Under the pieces are notes generated by a model. The model was given only the letters and a program-made list of their open reading frames with translations. It was not told where the DNA came from and searched no databases. This document shows, in pieces, positions 48,727-60,059 of a stretch of 64,000 nt of DNA; positions within the stretch are counted from its first letter, which is position 1, and the number at the start of each line of letters is the position of its first letter. Source of the stretch: Urechis unicinctus (Eukaryota; Annelida; Polychaeta; Xenopneusta; Urechidae); NCBI GenBank assembly GCA_034190875.2, contig CM067354.1:41352982-41416981 (forward strand), read 5' to 3'. Position numbers and translations under genes: made by a program.

Positions 48727-50440
48727 TAAGCTCTCCTCTCCACCCTACCTGCTATTCTCTCCACCCTAACAGCTGTCTCCTCGCCACCCTACCAGCTGTC
48801 TCCTCTCCACCCTACCAGCTGTCTCCTCTCCACCCTACCTGCTATTCTCTCTCCACCCTACCAGCTGTCTCCTCCCCACCTTACCAGCTCTCCTCTCCAC
48901 CCTACCAGCTGTCTCCTCTCCACCCTACCAGCTCTCCTCTCCACCCTACCAGCTGTCTCCTCTCCACCCTAAAAGACGTTCACTTCCCTAGCCCGCTCTC
49001 TTCCCCACCAGTTCACTTCCCTGGCCCGCTCTCTTCCCCCACCAGTTCACTTCCCTGGCCCGCTCTCTTCCCCACCAGTTCACTTCCCTGGCCCGCTCTC
49101 TTCCCCACCAGTTCACTTCCCTAGTCCGCTCTCTTCCCCCACAGTTCAGTCCACGCCTTGGTCCGCTCTCTTCCCCACAAGTTCACTTCCCTGGCCCGCT
49201 CTCTTCCCCACCAGTTCACTTCCCTGGCCCACTCTCTTCCACTACCAGTTAACTTCGCGCCCTGGCCCGCTCTCTTCCCCACCAGTTCACTTCACGCCTT
49301 GGCCCACTCTCTTCCCCACCAGTTCACTTCCCTGGCCCGCTCTCTTCCCCCACCAGTTCACTTACCTGGCCCGCTTTCTTCCCCACAAGTTCACTTCCCG
49401 CCCTGGCCCGCTCTCTTCCCCACCAGTTCACTTCCCTGGCCCGCTCTCTTCCCCACCAGTTAACTTCGCACCCTGGCCCGCTCTCTTCCCCGCCAGTTCA
49501 CTTCACGCCTTGGCCCACTCTCTTCCCCACCAGTTCACTTCCCTGGCCCGCTCTCTTCCCCACAAATTCACTTCACGCCTTGGCCCACTCTCTTCCCCAC
49601 CAGTTCACTTCCCTGGCCCGCTCTCTTCCCCCACCAGTTCACTTCACGCCCTGGCCCGCTCTCTTCCACACCAGTTCACTTCCCTGGCCCGCTCTCTTCC
49701 CCCACCAGTTCACTTCCCGCCCTGGCCCGCTCTCTTCCACACCAGTTCACTTCCCGCCCTGGTCCGCTCTCTTCTCCTCCAGTTCACTTCACGCCCTGGC
49801 CCGCTCTCTTCCCCACCAGTTCACTTGCCGCCATGGCCCGCTCTCTACCCACCAGTTCACTTGCCGCCCTGGCCCGCTCTCTTCCCCACCACAGTTCACT
49901 TGCCGCCCTGGCCTGCTCTCTTCCCCCACCAGTTCACTTCACGCCCCGGCCCTGGCCCGCTCTCTTCCACACCAGTTCACTTCCCGCCCTGGCCCGCTCT
50001 CTTCCCCCTCCAGTTCACTTCACGCCCTGGCCCACTCTCTTCCCCACCAGTTCACTTGCTGCCATGGCCCGCTCTCTCTCCCCCCACCAGTTCACTTGCC
50101 GCCCTGGCCCGCTCTCTTCCACACCAGTTCACTTGCCGCCCTGGCCTGCTCTCTTCCCCACCAGTTCACTTCGTGCCCTGGCCCGCTCTTTTCCACACCA
50201 GTTCACTTCCCGCCCTGGCCCTCTCACTTCCTCAACAGCTCACTTCCCGCCCTGGCCCGCTCTCTTCCACACCAATTCTCTTCCCGCCCTGGCCCGCTCT
50301 CTTCCCCATCAGTTCACTTGCCGCCCTGACCCGCTCTCTTCCCCACCAGTTCACTTCCCTGGCCCGCTCTCTTCCCCCACCAGTTCACTTCCCGCCCTGG
50401 CCGCTCTTTTCCACACCAGTTCATCTCGGTCACTGGCCCG
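48727..50440 (+). repeat. Pyrimidine-rich minisatellites (25-bp, then 33/36-bp)
   Basis: 48727-48970: about ten units of CTCTCCACCCTACCAGCTGTCTCCT type. 48975-50440: about 43 units of CCCTGGCCCGCTCTCTTCCC then CACCAGTTCACTT (33 bp, or 36 bp with an inserted CCG/ACG). Frames of up to 330 residues in three registers result from the 33/36-bp period and are not genes. The array is followed at 50538 by the same GACGACCTGTCT segment that follows the arrays of copies 1 and 2. Confidence 0.96.
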
Positions 50441-50537
50441 CTCTCTTTTATTTGCGTATTCATCAGTTCTGGTTCAGCTATTTACCAACAGGTGTCCTGT
50501 GAGTACTTACGCCAACAAAGAGGTCACTATCGTAAAC

Positions 50538-50760
50538 TGACGACCTGTCTGGTAGATTCTTTGATAGCATTCATATACACATAATAGTATTATAAGCCAT
50601 TCGATTAATACTCACTCACTGATGACCAGGTTAAGAGGAGGATTTGATTGGCGTGAATTGACCATTGAAGTAATTCCTTATGGAACTAAATATCGTTAAT
50701 TCCTCAGCATCATTTTGATGACACGATCTGCTCAAAGCGAGCTGCTCACGTGACCTCTCG
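50538..50760 (+). repeat. Third copy of the segment downstream of the pyrimidine arrays
   Basis: GACGACCTGTCTGGTAGATT and the following 200 bp match 34166-34390 well, including GGCGTGAATTG and GGAACTAAATATC, and match 43271-43360 up to the point where the reverse transcriptase relic starts. It shows that the 34.26-34.39 kb version is ancestral and that copy 2 was altered. Confidence 0.85.
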
Positions 50761-51081
50761 CTGAATACGCCGTCCACCGACGTAACTTCTGACAGAGGGT
50801 AGAATTATAAACATTTATTTAAATGGTTAATGTAATTATAGTATTGAATCGGCAAGTTCAGAGCGCTAACATTTCGGCTTATGTCTTCATTTGCTCTTAG
50901 AGTACGAGCGGAATTTCTGTTGGTGTAACAGCGTACAATGTGCTTAAAACTGTCGAACTCTTTTTTTATCATGTCTGTCATTTGTCAAATTTGGACATGT
51001 CAAAGACAGCTCACCTTATAAAATCAAACAGACCCATAGTTGTCCGTTTCCCTGTTGATCATCCAACCTCGCGGCACACCC

Positions 51082-51082
<1 letters not shown>

Positions 51083-51114
<32 letters not shown>
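51083..51114. repeat. C32 homopolymer
   Basis: Thirty-two consecutive C. Exact length is unlikely to be reliable. Confidence 0.9.
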
Positions 51115-52490
51115 TAGATGCCATCTTGGCTTTTCAACATAATGTCCACGTACGACAATAAAACTTCCAGTTAGCATTGATTGGCCTTCAAAGGTCAGCA
51201 GTTTACACTTAGACAAGGGCTGCTGCACATTTTCGCAGAAGTCGGTGGTTGCTGATGACGTCATGTATGATCCACACATATGACATAATAATATGCTGTG
51301 GAGCTGAGTTATGACATTGGTCTTACGGTATTGACTTGCCTTTAGCAAGCACGATTATGGGGGTCACCGCTACACACGTCAAAGTATGGTGAATCGATTT
51401 GTGCCATTCGAATGTTAAATTAAAGCTGTGAGGGTCACTTAGCGATACTCGTTAAAATCATATATATTGATTTGCTGTCAATGCGCGTTTAAATGACCTA
51501 CTAGAATATGAGGGTCACCTTCATGTACGTTCTGATGAAAATTGACAAATATGAATGAAGAACGAGGTTTTGTGCTGATCGAGCAACCGCGTCATTTTCT
51601 CTCGTCTACTTCGTCAGACAGGACACACACTCGCCTGCTGATGTACGAGAATGCACATGGTGGCTGATATCGTGTATGTGCTCGACCGGAGTGACCTTCG
51701 CCTGCAACATCAGGTTTCACAAGGAACTGACCATGTTCCCCAGCCAGTACACCTATGTGGTTCACGTGATGGTTGCCATGCACATGGTTTTTACCACTAT
51801 CATATTTAGTTGTTTAAACACTCAGTTGATCATTATTCTGTGTCTGGATTTGTTGTAGCATATACATGGGACGGAACATCTCTTCGACTCATCCTTATGC
51901 CCCGCAACTTCGTTATTTAAACACTTATAGCAAAGGTCGACTATTGTGTGTCTAACAGTTTAAAGCCAGAGAGCAAATTTTCCCTCAATCCACTCTGTTA
52001 ATGTGAGTCTGTTAGCAATTAAAGGAGAGGCTAATTGAACCGCGGTGTGCAGCATTGACGCACAGAAGCCGGCTTCTGTTGCCCAGTGCCCCCACCAGCC
52101 AGAAGCCGGCTTAGAGCGGGCTCAATGGCTGATCAATTAACCGTATTGATCATCAGCAATTAAGGTCAGTTGACAAAACGGATGAGCGCGTGTGACGTGA
52201 TGATTGTGTCTTAAGCGGGTGGCTCCACCTGTGGACTGAGATGCGCTTTTGTAGCAGCAACAAATGGGGGTACGTTAGCGATTTTCTATGCCTGAATAGT
52301 CAACCGAAAAGCAAAGCTTGATATTTGAAAAATGCCACTAAATGAAATATTTCATCTAATATTCAACTTGTAGTAAATCAAAACGTCCATCAAAATTGCC
52401 TGACTCTCGTGAGTTTATGCATACCCCCGCCAGGTGTGGCAGTTCTCGTGTTGGCCCTGTTGACATGTTGACAATAATCGCGGATGAGGG
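51115..52490. other. Unique sequence with an exon-like, vWA-like scrap
   Basis: 51591-51616 is an excellent plus-strand acceptor (TTTTCTCTCGTCTACTTCGTCAG). Downstream, one frame (51663-51695) reads ADIVYVLDRSD, like the first strand and metal-binding loop of a von Willebrand A domain; a neighbouring frame carries FHKELTMFPSQY, where the first helix would be. The two are in different frames and the first has a stop upstream, so at best this is a broken exon. A perfect 16-bp palindrome (CAGAAGCCGGCTTCTG) lies at 52063-52078, with half of it repeated at about 52101. Confidence 0.25.
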
Positions 52491-52745
52491 TCGACCCCAG
52501 GAGCATGGACGTGGTCGGGTCGTATGGGCCTTACCCAGGTGTATGGACGTGGTCAGGTCGTATGGGCCTTACCCCAGGTGTATGGACGTGGTCGGGTCGT
52601 ATGGGCCTTACCCCAGGTGTATGGACGTGGTCTGATCGCATGGGCCTTACCCCAGGTGTATGGACTTGGTCTGGTCGCATGGGCCTTACCCCAGGAGCAT
52701 GGACGTGGTCTGGTCGCATGGGCCTTACCCCAGTATTATTCGCCA
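52491..52745. repeat. 39-bp minisatellite with GGACGTGGTC
   Basis: About 6.5 units of 39 bp reading GTGTATGGACGTGGTCGGGT then CGTATGGGCCTTACCCCAG. The GGACGTG core is kept in nearly all units. Confidence 0.96.
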
Positions 52746-53795
52746 CAAAAAGCTTCACAACATGCTGAGATATACTACTGAATATATCGCTCAGTGCGAG
52801 CACCCGACCAATCATTTCTGAACAGTAATTGGTTGTAGTCTGCGTCCCAGACTCCAGTGGTTCCGCAACGCTTCTCGCCCTAGAGTCTACGACAAGACAA
52901 TGTCTTAAACTGGCGCGTCCGAATATTCATTAGACACGTTCGTTAATCTTCGTGACCAATCAACGCAAAGGTTGTGACCCGGATTGACCTTAGTAGCGCG
53001 TGTCTGGCTCATGAAACTGGCTTGTGATACGCACCCTCGGTTTTATGTGACGTCATGTACATTGTTGTGGTCTGCGTCCAATGAGAACACATTGAATGTC
53101 TTCTGGAATTATGGGGCGTCTCAAAAGTTCAAATTGGCACCACAACAAGCGTTTTAATCGCTTAGCTGCACGATAGTATGTTTACGTAATAGTCAGTTAA
53201 AAAGAACCAGTTGTGTGTCTGCTTCTCTCGCCGACTGTGATTAACGTGCCACTCAGCGTGAAACAACAAATCGGAGTGTTGTAGAATGTGTGCCCGGCTC
53301 ATAAAAATCACTCGTCCGGTTGGACAAGTTGACAAGTCACTTGTCCGACATGACAAATCACTTGTCCCGGCAAGCGGGCAACCATTGGTGTCGAACCCTG
53401 ACCCATTCCAAGCATTGCATCGAGAGCAGTAGCTAACAACGTGTAGCAAAATGTTTCCCCGTCCCAGCAGCCACATTCACAAAACAGGCACGACCCATCA
53501 AGCAGCTGAGCGAACTAGTCTTTCAAACGGAGCGTACCAAAACAAATATGGCGCCGAATCTTCGGAAATGTAGAACTGACCAATGAGAGACAACGACTCA
53601 AAAGTACCCGAGAGTGACTGAGAGACACGGCTTGTGATTGGAGCATCCCAAATCTGGGATGCCCGTCCAGTTCAAGACGCTATCGTGCCCTAGACCTGAT
53701 GGCGAGATTATTGAATATCAGTAACATGTAAACAGCGCCCGCAGACATCAGGCTAGGAGACTTTGACTAAATTGGTTGGGTTATCAGGCGTTATA

Positions 53796-53797
<2 letters not shown>
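52746..53797. other. Intergenic with an ACAAGT inverted repeat cluster
   Basis: No gene supported. 53315-53390 contains several ACTTGTC/GACAAGT words in both orientations, including a perfect 15-bp dyad GACAAGTCACTTGTC at 53331-53345, ending with GGTGTCGAACCCTG, which on the minus strand is a B-box-like word (GGGTTCGACACC). It could be an old SINE. Confidence 0.4.
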
Positions 53798-53844
<47 letters not shown>

Positions 53845-53930
53845 GGCGTTATAACAGACAGACACAGACAGACAGTCAGACAGACAGTCAGGCAGGCAGA
53901 GAGACAGACAGATAAATAGACAGACAGGGA
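53798..53930. repeat. (CAGA)n microsatellite
   Basis: Tetranucleotide CAGA tract with two interruptions; the phrase GGCGTTATAACAGACAGAC occurs twice, so the tract was partly duplicated. Confidence 0.95.
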
Positions 53931-56049
53931 ATACAACACATTTTCCATAGGGAAGGTAATATATACTAGAAAACTGCTCATCCAGTAGATGGCAGCAGAA
54001 ATCACGGCTGTGATTCTCTTTCCCACGTGACAACTACCCGTGTATCACCAAACAGCACTGTGGTCGCTGTCGGGATTTGCTGTGCTATCTACTGATTTTA
54101 AAGCGATTGCGCGACGGCAAAATATGACGTCTTTACGGCTAGTAACTGCACGTTTGAACTCGAAAAAAGTCACCTTTCGGGTAAATGTCGCGATATTTTG
54201 TTACCTCAATGATAAAATGCCATAGATATTTTACTTTTTGGTGAGCGCTAAAGTTGTCCCCCTTATTGTATACATAGTGTTATCCTGTGGTCGCTCCATT
54301 TTAGCAACGAAAATATGAGTTTACAGTTGCAACCTCGCGTTTTACCAGCGATACCCTTAGCGCTAAAGTGATTATTGTTGTGTTATCAGTATCCAAGCAA
54401 CGTCTCCCGCATCTGTCTCCTTCTGTAGATATTACAGCAACAAGCAACAATAGAGGATGGGGGTGGGGGGGATAAGGAGGAGGGGGGTTGATCATACATT
54501 TATTCGGCGAGTCGCTAGATTCTGTTTCTGTGTTCGGTTTGTCAACGTGCTAAACTTGTGGCTATCAGTGTATAAAGCTGCCAGGAATCAGTCTGTGAAG
54601 TCGTTTTTATCAGAGCAGAAATTCATCTTTAACGCCGTTCTATTGCCTGGAACCATTGTCGGTTGAGGAAGTGACACCTTCACGTTAATCGTCGCTGTAT
54701 CATACGAATAGCCGTCACAGCGCTGTAGGATTCGTCTACATCCGGCCACACGCCACATATTTCAACAGCAGATAGTTTTCAGCGTTTCCACCAAGAAACA
54801 TGTCGCTGGTAAATGTTGACAACTGGTGGCCCATTCGAGTCGGAACACTCTCACACAAAGCGGGTGTCTAATAGATGTTTTTTTTTGTCAGAGGATCTAA
54901 AGTTTCATTGACCTGAGATCACATGATACATCATCGAATGCAAAGAAAACCTAAAGTTATTAACATTCCACATAATCAAATACCTTCGTGAATGGGAATA
55001 TGTCAAGTTTGAAACCAAACGCGTGAATGAAATAAATTAAATCCCTTTTATTAACAATGAGCGCCACCAATCTTACTGACACTTCTCACTGTACACGTTT
55101 TATTGTTAGATAAAATATAATAACAGGGCTTGGTTGACATCAGTTAGTCGACGCCATGGCCCATGTTTTCGTGTGAATCAATATGGTTCGCGCGGAATAG
55201 CATGCAATAAACAGCGTATTTATTATCTACTACGAGGATAACTCAGCACAGAAATGGTGTTCGCGATCAAAACCAAACGACATGCACTTTAAAACGAATA
55301 CCCCTCACACCAAGATATAAAATGTAGATCAAATTTTTAATCTTTTGTTGGTGTGATAATATTGACCTGTACCTCCCCGGATTCTCAATACAATCAAGAC
55401 GAGATTGAAGTGGAGCTGTTTGGTACATTTATCTGCGGTGTTGCGTAACTGTTGTCATATATAAAAGGATTACTAAAACTTGTCGATGTACTTAAGATTT
55501 ATTTTATCACACCACAAGCGTCGTATACTGGACGGCGAACAGACGCATCAAGAACGTGGGCTATCCTTCTGAGAACGTTCTGTAATATCGACAGATTTGT
55601 TGGTAGCGTTGTGTAGTTCTATAGCGCAATCTCACTCTGTAGTGGTTGGTGGAGAGTCACAAGGTCTGCGGAACGCGCCACCGTGATAGCTTTTCAGCAA
55701 AGTACTTGTTCTGAGTGGACGATCCCGCCCGGTTGTCAAATATCTGATTAAACTCTGATTTCAGGAAGCTTCATTGAAACGTATTCTCCGCGTAAGGGGA
55801 GTATGAGTGTTTGAACCTTCTGATGAGCAAAAAACTTGAATGATTGGTTCCCTACTACTAAAGAAAAGGATATATGTAAAGTCGAATCCGATCGGCTACT
55901 CCAGCTATCTTGAGGGTTTTTGTAAATCAGCTTCCTAATTTTTGACGAGACGTGATAAATAATCGTAATCTGTCAGGAGGTAGACGCACTCAGAGATCCG
56001 AAGCTGAACTGAGTTTGAGCGAATGACTGGTCTTCTTACAATTCACGAA
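53931..56049. other. Intergenic, nothing recognised
   Basis: AT-rich, with short open frames only. No tandem repeat or domain signature seen. Confidence 0.5.
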
Positions 56050-57600
56050 TATATCACAGCGAGCGTATGATGAAATGTTTTTGTTCAATGTCATCACATA
56101 CTAGTTTCGCTTCGTCAGCTTCTTCCTTGTCATGCATGTCACTTGACATTATAAGTACCCTCATTAGTTACCACTTTAGATGTTTTGTATATTTCAGGCA
56201 TAAAACCACCTGTCTGTATACTTCAGTAATATACATCAGCGCAAACATCAATACCCAGGAAATGTCAGCCAGTGTCACTCTTTCGTCAGTAATTGTTAGT
56301 TACCTTGCCAAAACATATTGTTTATATATAAGAAAACGAAGCGATAAGATTAGGTGTCAGTAGGCGGCACAGGGCTGGCAACCTTTGATCTGAAATACAA
56401 GTATGCTTCGTGCCAATTATCGTGGCTAGTTTTTGAATGTCGGGAGGGAACTTGAAAGGGACAATAATCCTGTATAACAGACAGAGATGCATTCCTACAA
56501 ACAAACATTGTCAACAGAGACCATGCTATCATGATATGGCACGCCGGCAACAATATCCACATAACATGCTTATTTTTATACAAGGGGTCAATCTGTTTTA
56601 TTATATCCGGTACGAATATAAAAATGATCAAAGCTAAGTAGCCTATCTCCTGCCACTGGCACAAACTGTTTCGTCTGTCCGAATGTTTCTATATATTGTT
56701 GCCTATTATATATTCGCAGTGGTGAAAACGGTTGTGTTTTGGCATGGGACAATGGAGTCGCTGTCATTGTAAGATATTTCTAAAAAAAAGCTTCCGGGGT
56801 TAAATCCTGTGACGTAAAGCAGTAATGAGGTTGACTGTGCGGAATGTTTGACAACGCAAACAAATACCGGATACCGTGAATCTTTTTTCACGGAGGCGAT
56901 ATCCTCTTGTGTCATATTTTTATTAACATTGTGAGCGGGGCAATAATCAGGCAATCAGCACAAATGCCAAGTCGAGCTTTTCACATATCGCCAACAGTCC
57001 CGCGCTTGGGTGTATGTTTACAAGTGTCTAACGTGCGTTTCCGGTCGAAATGCCGGGTTTTTCTTACTTCAGTAACTAACATGATGGGTCCAATTTCACT
57101 GCTCGTTCACTGAAGATATCGTACGTTTTTGCGCGTATAATTTTCCTCCATGCAAACAGCGTTCAACAACATTGCTGCATTCGATATGTAACATTTTACT
57201 GATCCCCTTGTATTTAATTTCGTGTACTTCATACCATGCACTATGTTGTACACCAGCTGCCTCCATATGCGTTGGTTTCAGCATAGGTTTTCTACGAGGT
57301 GACTAAACAATAATGCCTCATGTATTCACTTGCAATTTACCACTGGGATGGAAGGCGCATTTCCTGTCGATTGTTTTTGTTGAGTATAATTTGAGAAGTT
57401 GTCCAGACGCTCGGAGCAAGATTATGAAACGGAGGCCTCTGCATTAACAGGTTATTGAATATATATATGACACGTAAATGCAAATACACACACTCTAAGC
57501 ACACGTCAATGGTTTTCTGTTTCATTGCGAGTAGTTCGAAAGCTTATCCCGCATATCACAAGAATGCACCCCCATCCCGCGCTTTATGATCGATGATATC
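56050..57600 (+). repeat. Second dispersed duplication, copy A
   Basis: Diverged collinear match to 60060-61740. Anchors: TTTCGCTTCGTCAGC (56105/60095), ATACATCAGCGCAAACAT (56230/60208), GGCTAGTTTTTGAATGTCGG against GCGACTAGTTTTTGAATGTCGG (56423/60401), AGAGACCATGCTAT against AGAGACCTTGCTAT (56517/60509), ACATGATGGGT (57078/61131), GCGCGTATA (57131/61250), and a final GCTTTATGATC against GCTTTATCATTC (57581/61706). No coding potential common to both copies is evident. Confidence 0.8.
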
Positions 57601-57639
57601 AGAAGCGTGTAAACAAAATTCTCAGATGAGTCTCTGTGT

Positions 57640-57875
57640 CAGCTGTGTCAGGAATTTCTGTGTCAGTTGTCAGCTGTGTCAGGGATTTCGGTGTCAGCTG
57701 TGTCAGGGATTTCGTTGTCAGCTGTCATCTGTGCCAGGGATTTCTGTGTCAGCTGTCAGCTGTGTCAGGGATTTCTGTGTCAGCTGTCAGCTGTGTCAGG
57801 GATATCTGCGTCAGCTGTCAGCTGTGTCAGGGATTTCTGTGTCACTTGTGTCAGGGATATCTGTTTCAGCTGTCT
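57640..57875. repeat. 31-bp minisatellite (GTCAGCTGTGTCAGGGATTT)
   Basis: About eight units built from TGTGTCAGGGATTTCTG and CAGCTG words, typically 31 bp, with shorter 23-bp versions. CAGCTG (an E-box) is present once or twice per unit. Open frames through it are artefacts. Confidence 0.93.
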
Positions 57876-58119
57876 ACACCTATGTTCTCATATCTTTCAA
57901 AAGGCCTCATACGGCGTGCTGTGCTGGAGTTTATTCACCATTAGGTGCGAGCAGAGACATCAGTTTACTTTACGGGCAGTCACGGTACTGGACACCATCG
58001 TTGGTTGATACCGTTATAGTAGCAGCTACTTAAGACAACGGGTACTCCACGGACGCGACACAGTAATCGTTAACGAGACATTCAAACGCTGATATAATTG
58101 CAGCTGTGTAAATGCAAAT

Positions 58120-58345
58120 GTGAAGAGATTTCACCAAATGAATTATAATGGTGAGTGTGATGAACTCGTTCTGTCCGTTAAGTGAAGAGATTTCACCAAA
58201 TGAATTATAATGGTGAGTGTGATGAACTCGTTCTGTCGTTAAGTGAAGAGATTTCACCAAATGAATTATAATGGTGAGTGTGATGAACTCGTTCTGTCCG
58301 TTAAGTGAAGATATTTCACCAAATGAATTATAATGGTGAATAGTT
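58120..58345. repeat. 62-bp tandem repeat, four copies
   Basis: Units begin TGAAGAGATTTCACC at 58121, 58183, 58244 and 58306. Copies are nearly identical, so the array is young. Each contains TTCACC ... GGTGAG around AAATGAATTATAAT, an imperfect dyad. Confidence 0.96.
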
Positions 58346-60059
58346 CACCACAAACACACTGTTGACAGACGATTCATTGCATCTCCCCTTAGGAGGTCCA
58401 TCCAAGTGTGTTTAATTTAGTGAACGAAGTAAAGCGTAGATAACAAGGCATATTATGTAACGCAGATAAATGTCAGCTGTCACGTCCACAGAGATGAAGA
58501 CTAACAACGGACTATGCTTTTAAAGGAGGGACTTTGTTTTTTGAATTACCACCAGTGTGCGGTATCTGTATTATGTGGTGTTGTAAGGCTGGGGTCTGCT
58601 TGTCATTTCAACATCATGGCAATATTCTGCATCCGGTATTCAAAAACATAATAAAGACACAACGAACAATTTGTTTTTAGAAAATACAATTAATATGACC
58701 CTTTGCTAAGGATGACAAACAGGCACCAAGAATGCACTGTTGATCATCAGCTCTAACGGCTGCCTTAGCTGGCAACTTTGTGTTTGGCTGGTGTTTTTGT
58801 GACATTTCTGTTTTGCAATTACATTCAAAATAGTCGTTAATAGTTTGTAATAGTTTTGGGTTTGTCATGCATACCAGATCTTGTATGAAGTGGTTTCGTT
58901 AGTACCACTTGACATATCATGTATGTTTGAACTAAAACTTCATAAAACGTCTTCATTATTTACATCACTTTGAACACAGTTTGAGAGAGAAAACAAATAC
59001 TTTTCAAGCTTTTGCAAAATTAAAAGGCAATTACCAACTGTCGTGTCATGGCACGGAGCGAAATCGTCCGAACCGTGTTCAGACTACAGCGGAGGTAAGT
59101 GGATAAACACTGTCTGCTTAGCTTTGATCCACATCACAACTACAATCAATACCAGGAGGCTATATGTGTGATGTTGGTGGCGATGTTCCGCACTGGGCGT
59201 CGCGATGTTTGGCGAGGTCTCTACTGAAAAACTGTTATTGGGGAAAGGCTTTACTGAGAGATGGTAGAAACTACACCAGTAGAGAAAAGTCAACTGGTTA
59301 ATTTGACTATTTGCACATAGAACAATGAACTGGGGTGCCAAAAAATTGTATTCTATTTAATGTTGGCTCATCTTGTTCATTGATGTAGGCGATATGACAA
59401 TGATGCTGACAAAGTGGATACACAATGGACATGATGGTTTGCATGGTCACGTTAATAACAATTTCGATTGAATTCATAGAAAATGTGCTTTAAAGACGAC
59501 TATGCCGCTTCCATGACAATGAAAACCGTGCAAATATTTTTATATTAAGAAGAAATACATATTTTCCATGTCCTGTTTCAAACAAAAGATTTAAATGCTT
59601 TCAAAATGCAAATATTCTCCCTGATGAAACAGCACAGTTAAGCAAGACACGTTGCCAAAATCTGTACAACTTCACAGTATCAACTCTTTCCAGTTTAACT
59701 CATAATATGAACCTACTTTTGTGGCTGCCTTAGATACCAGGAAGCAGAACCAACTATACACTGCTAACAGCATGACAATGCCAACACCTTTCCCGTACAC
59801 CACCAACGGAAACATATGTTATCAATAGTGCAATCAAGCCATTTTAATAAAATGCCGAAAACGAAAACGAAATTAATAATACAAATTGCTGTGTAGTGTG
59901 TTTATCAATGATTGTTGCTGAGACGCATTCAACGATTGTTGCTGAGACGTCGAAACTCATATGACTTTCATGTCGATGAAGATCAAACAGAAAGGCCTCA
60001 AAAAATAAATTGTCTTGTCTTCTCACAATAAACACTATATCACACAGATCGCATGATGT
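58346..60059. other. Intergenic with a possible small first exon at 59.05 kb
   Basis: ATGGCACGGAGCG at 59048 opens 15 codons that end at a consensus donor (GCGGAG/GTAAGT, donor at 59095-59096) in otherwise AT-rich DNA. An acceptor near 59387 (TTGTTCATTGATGTAG) would continue the frame for about 15 codons to a stop. The product would be about 31 residues. This may be chance. Confidence 0.25.

Noticed and set aside
49158-50540. Four long overlapping plus-strand frames (up to 330 residues)
   Set aside because: They are three registers of the same 33/36-bp minisatellite.
53798-54033. Cysteine/leucine-rich minus-strand frames
   Set aside because: Product of the CAGA tetranucleotide tract.
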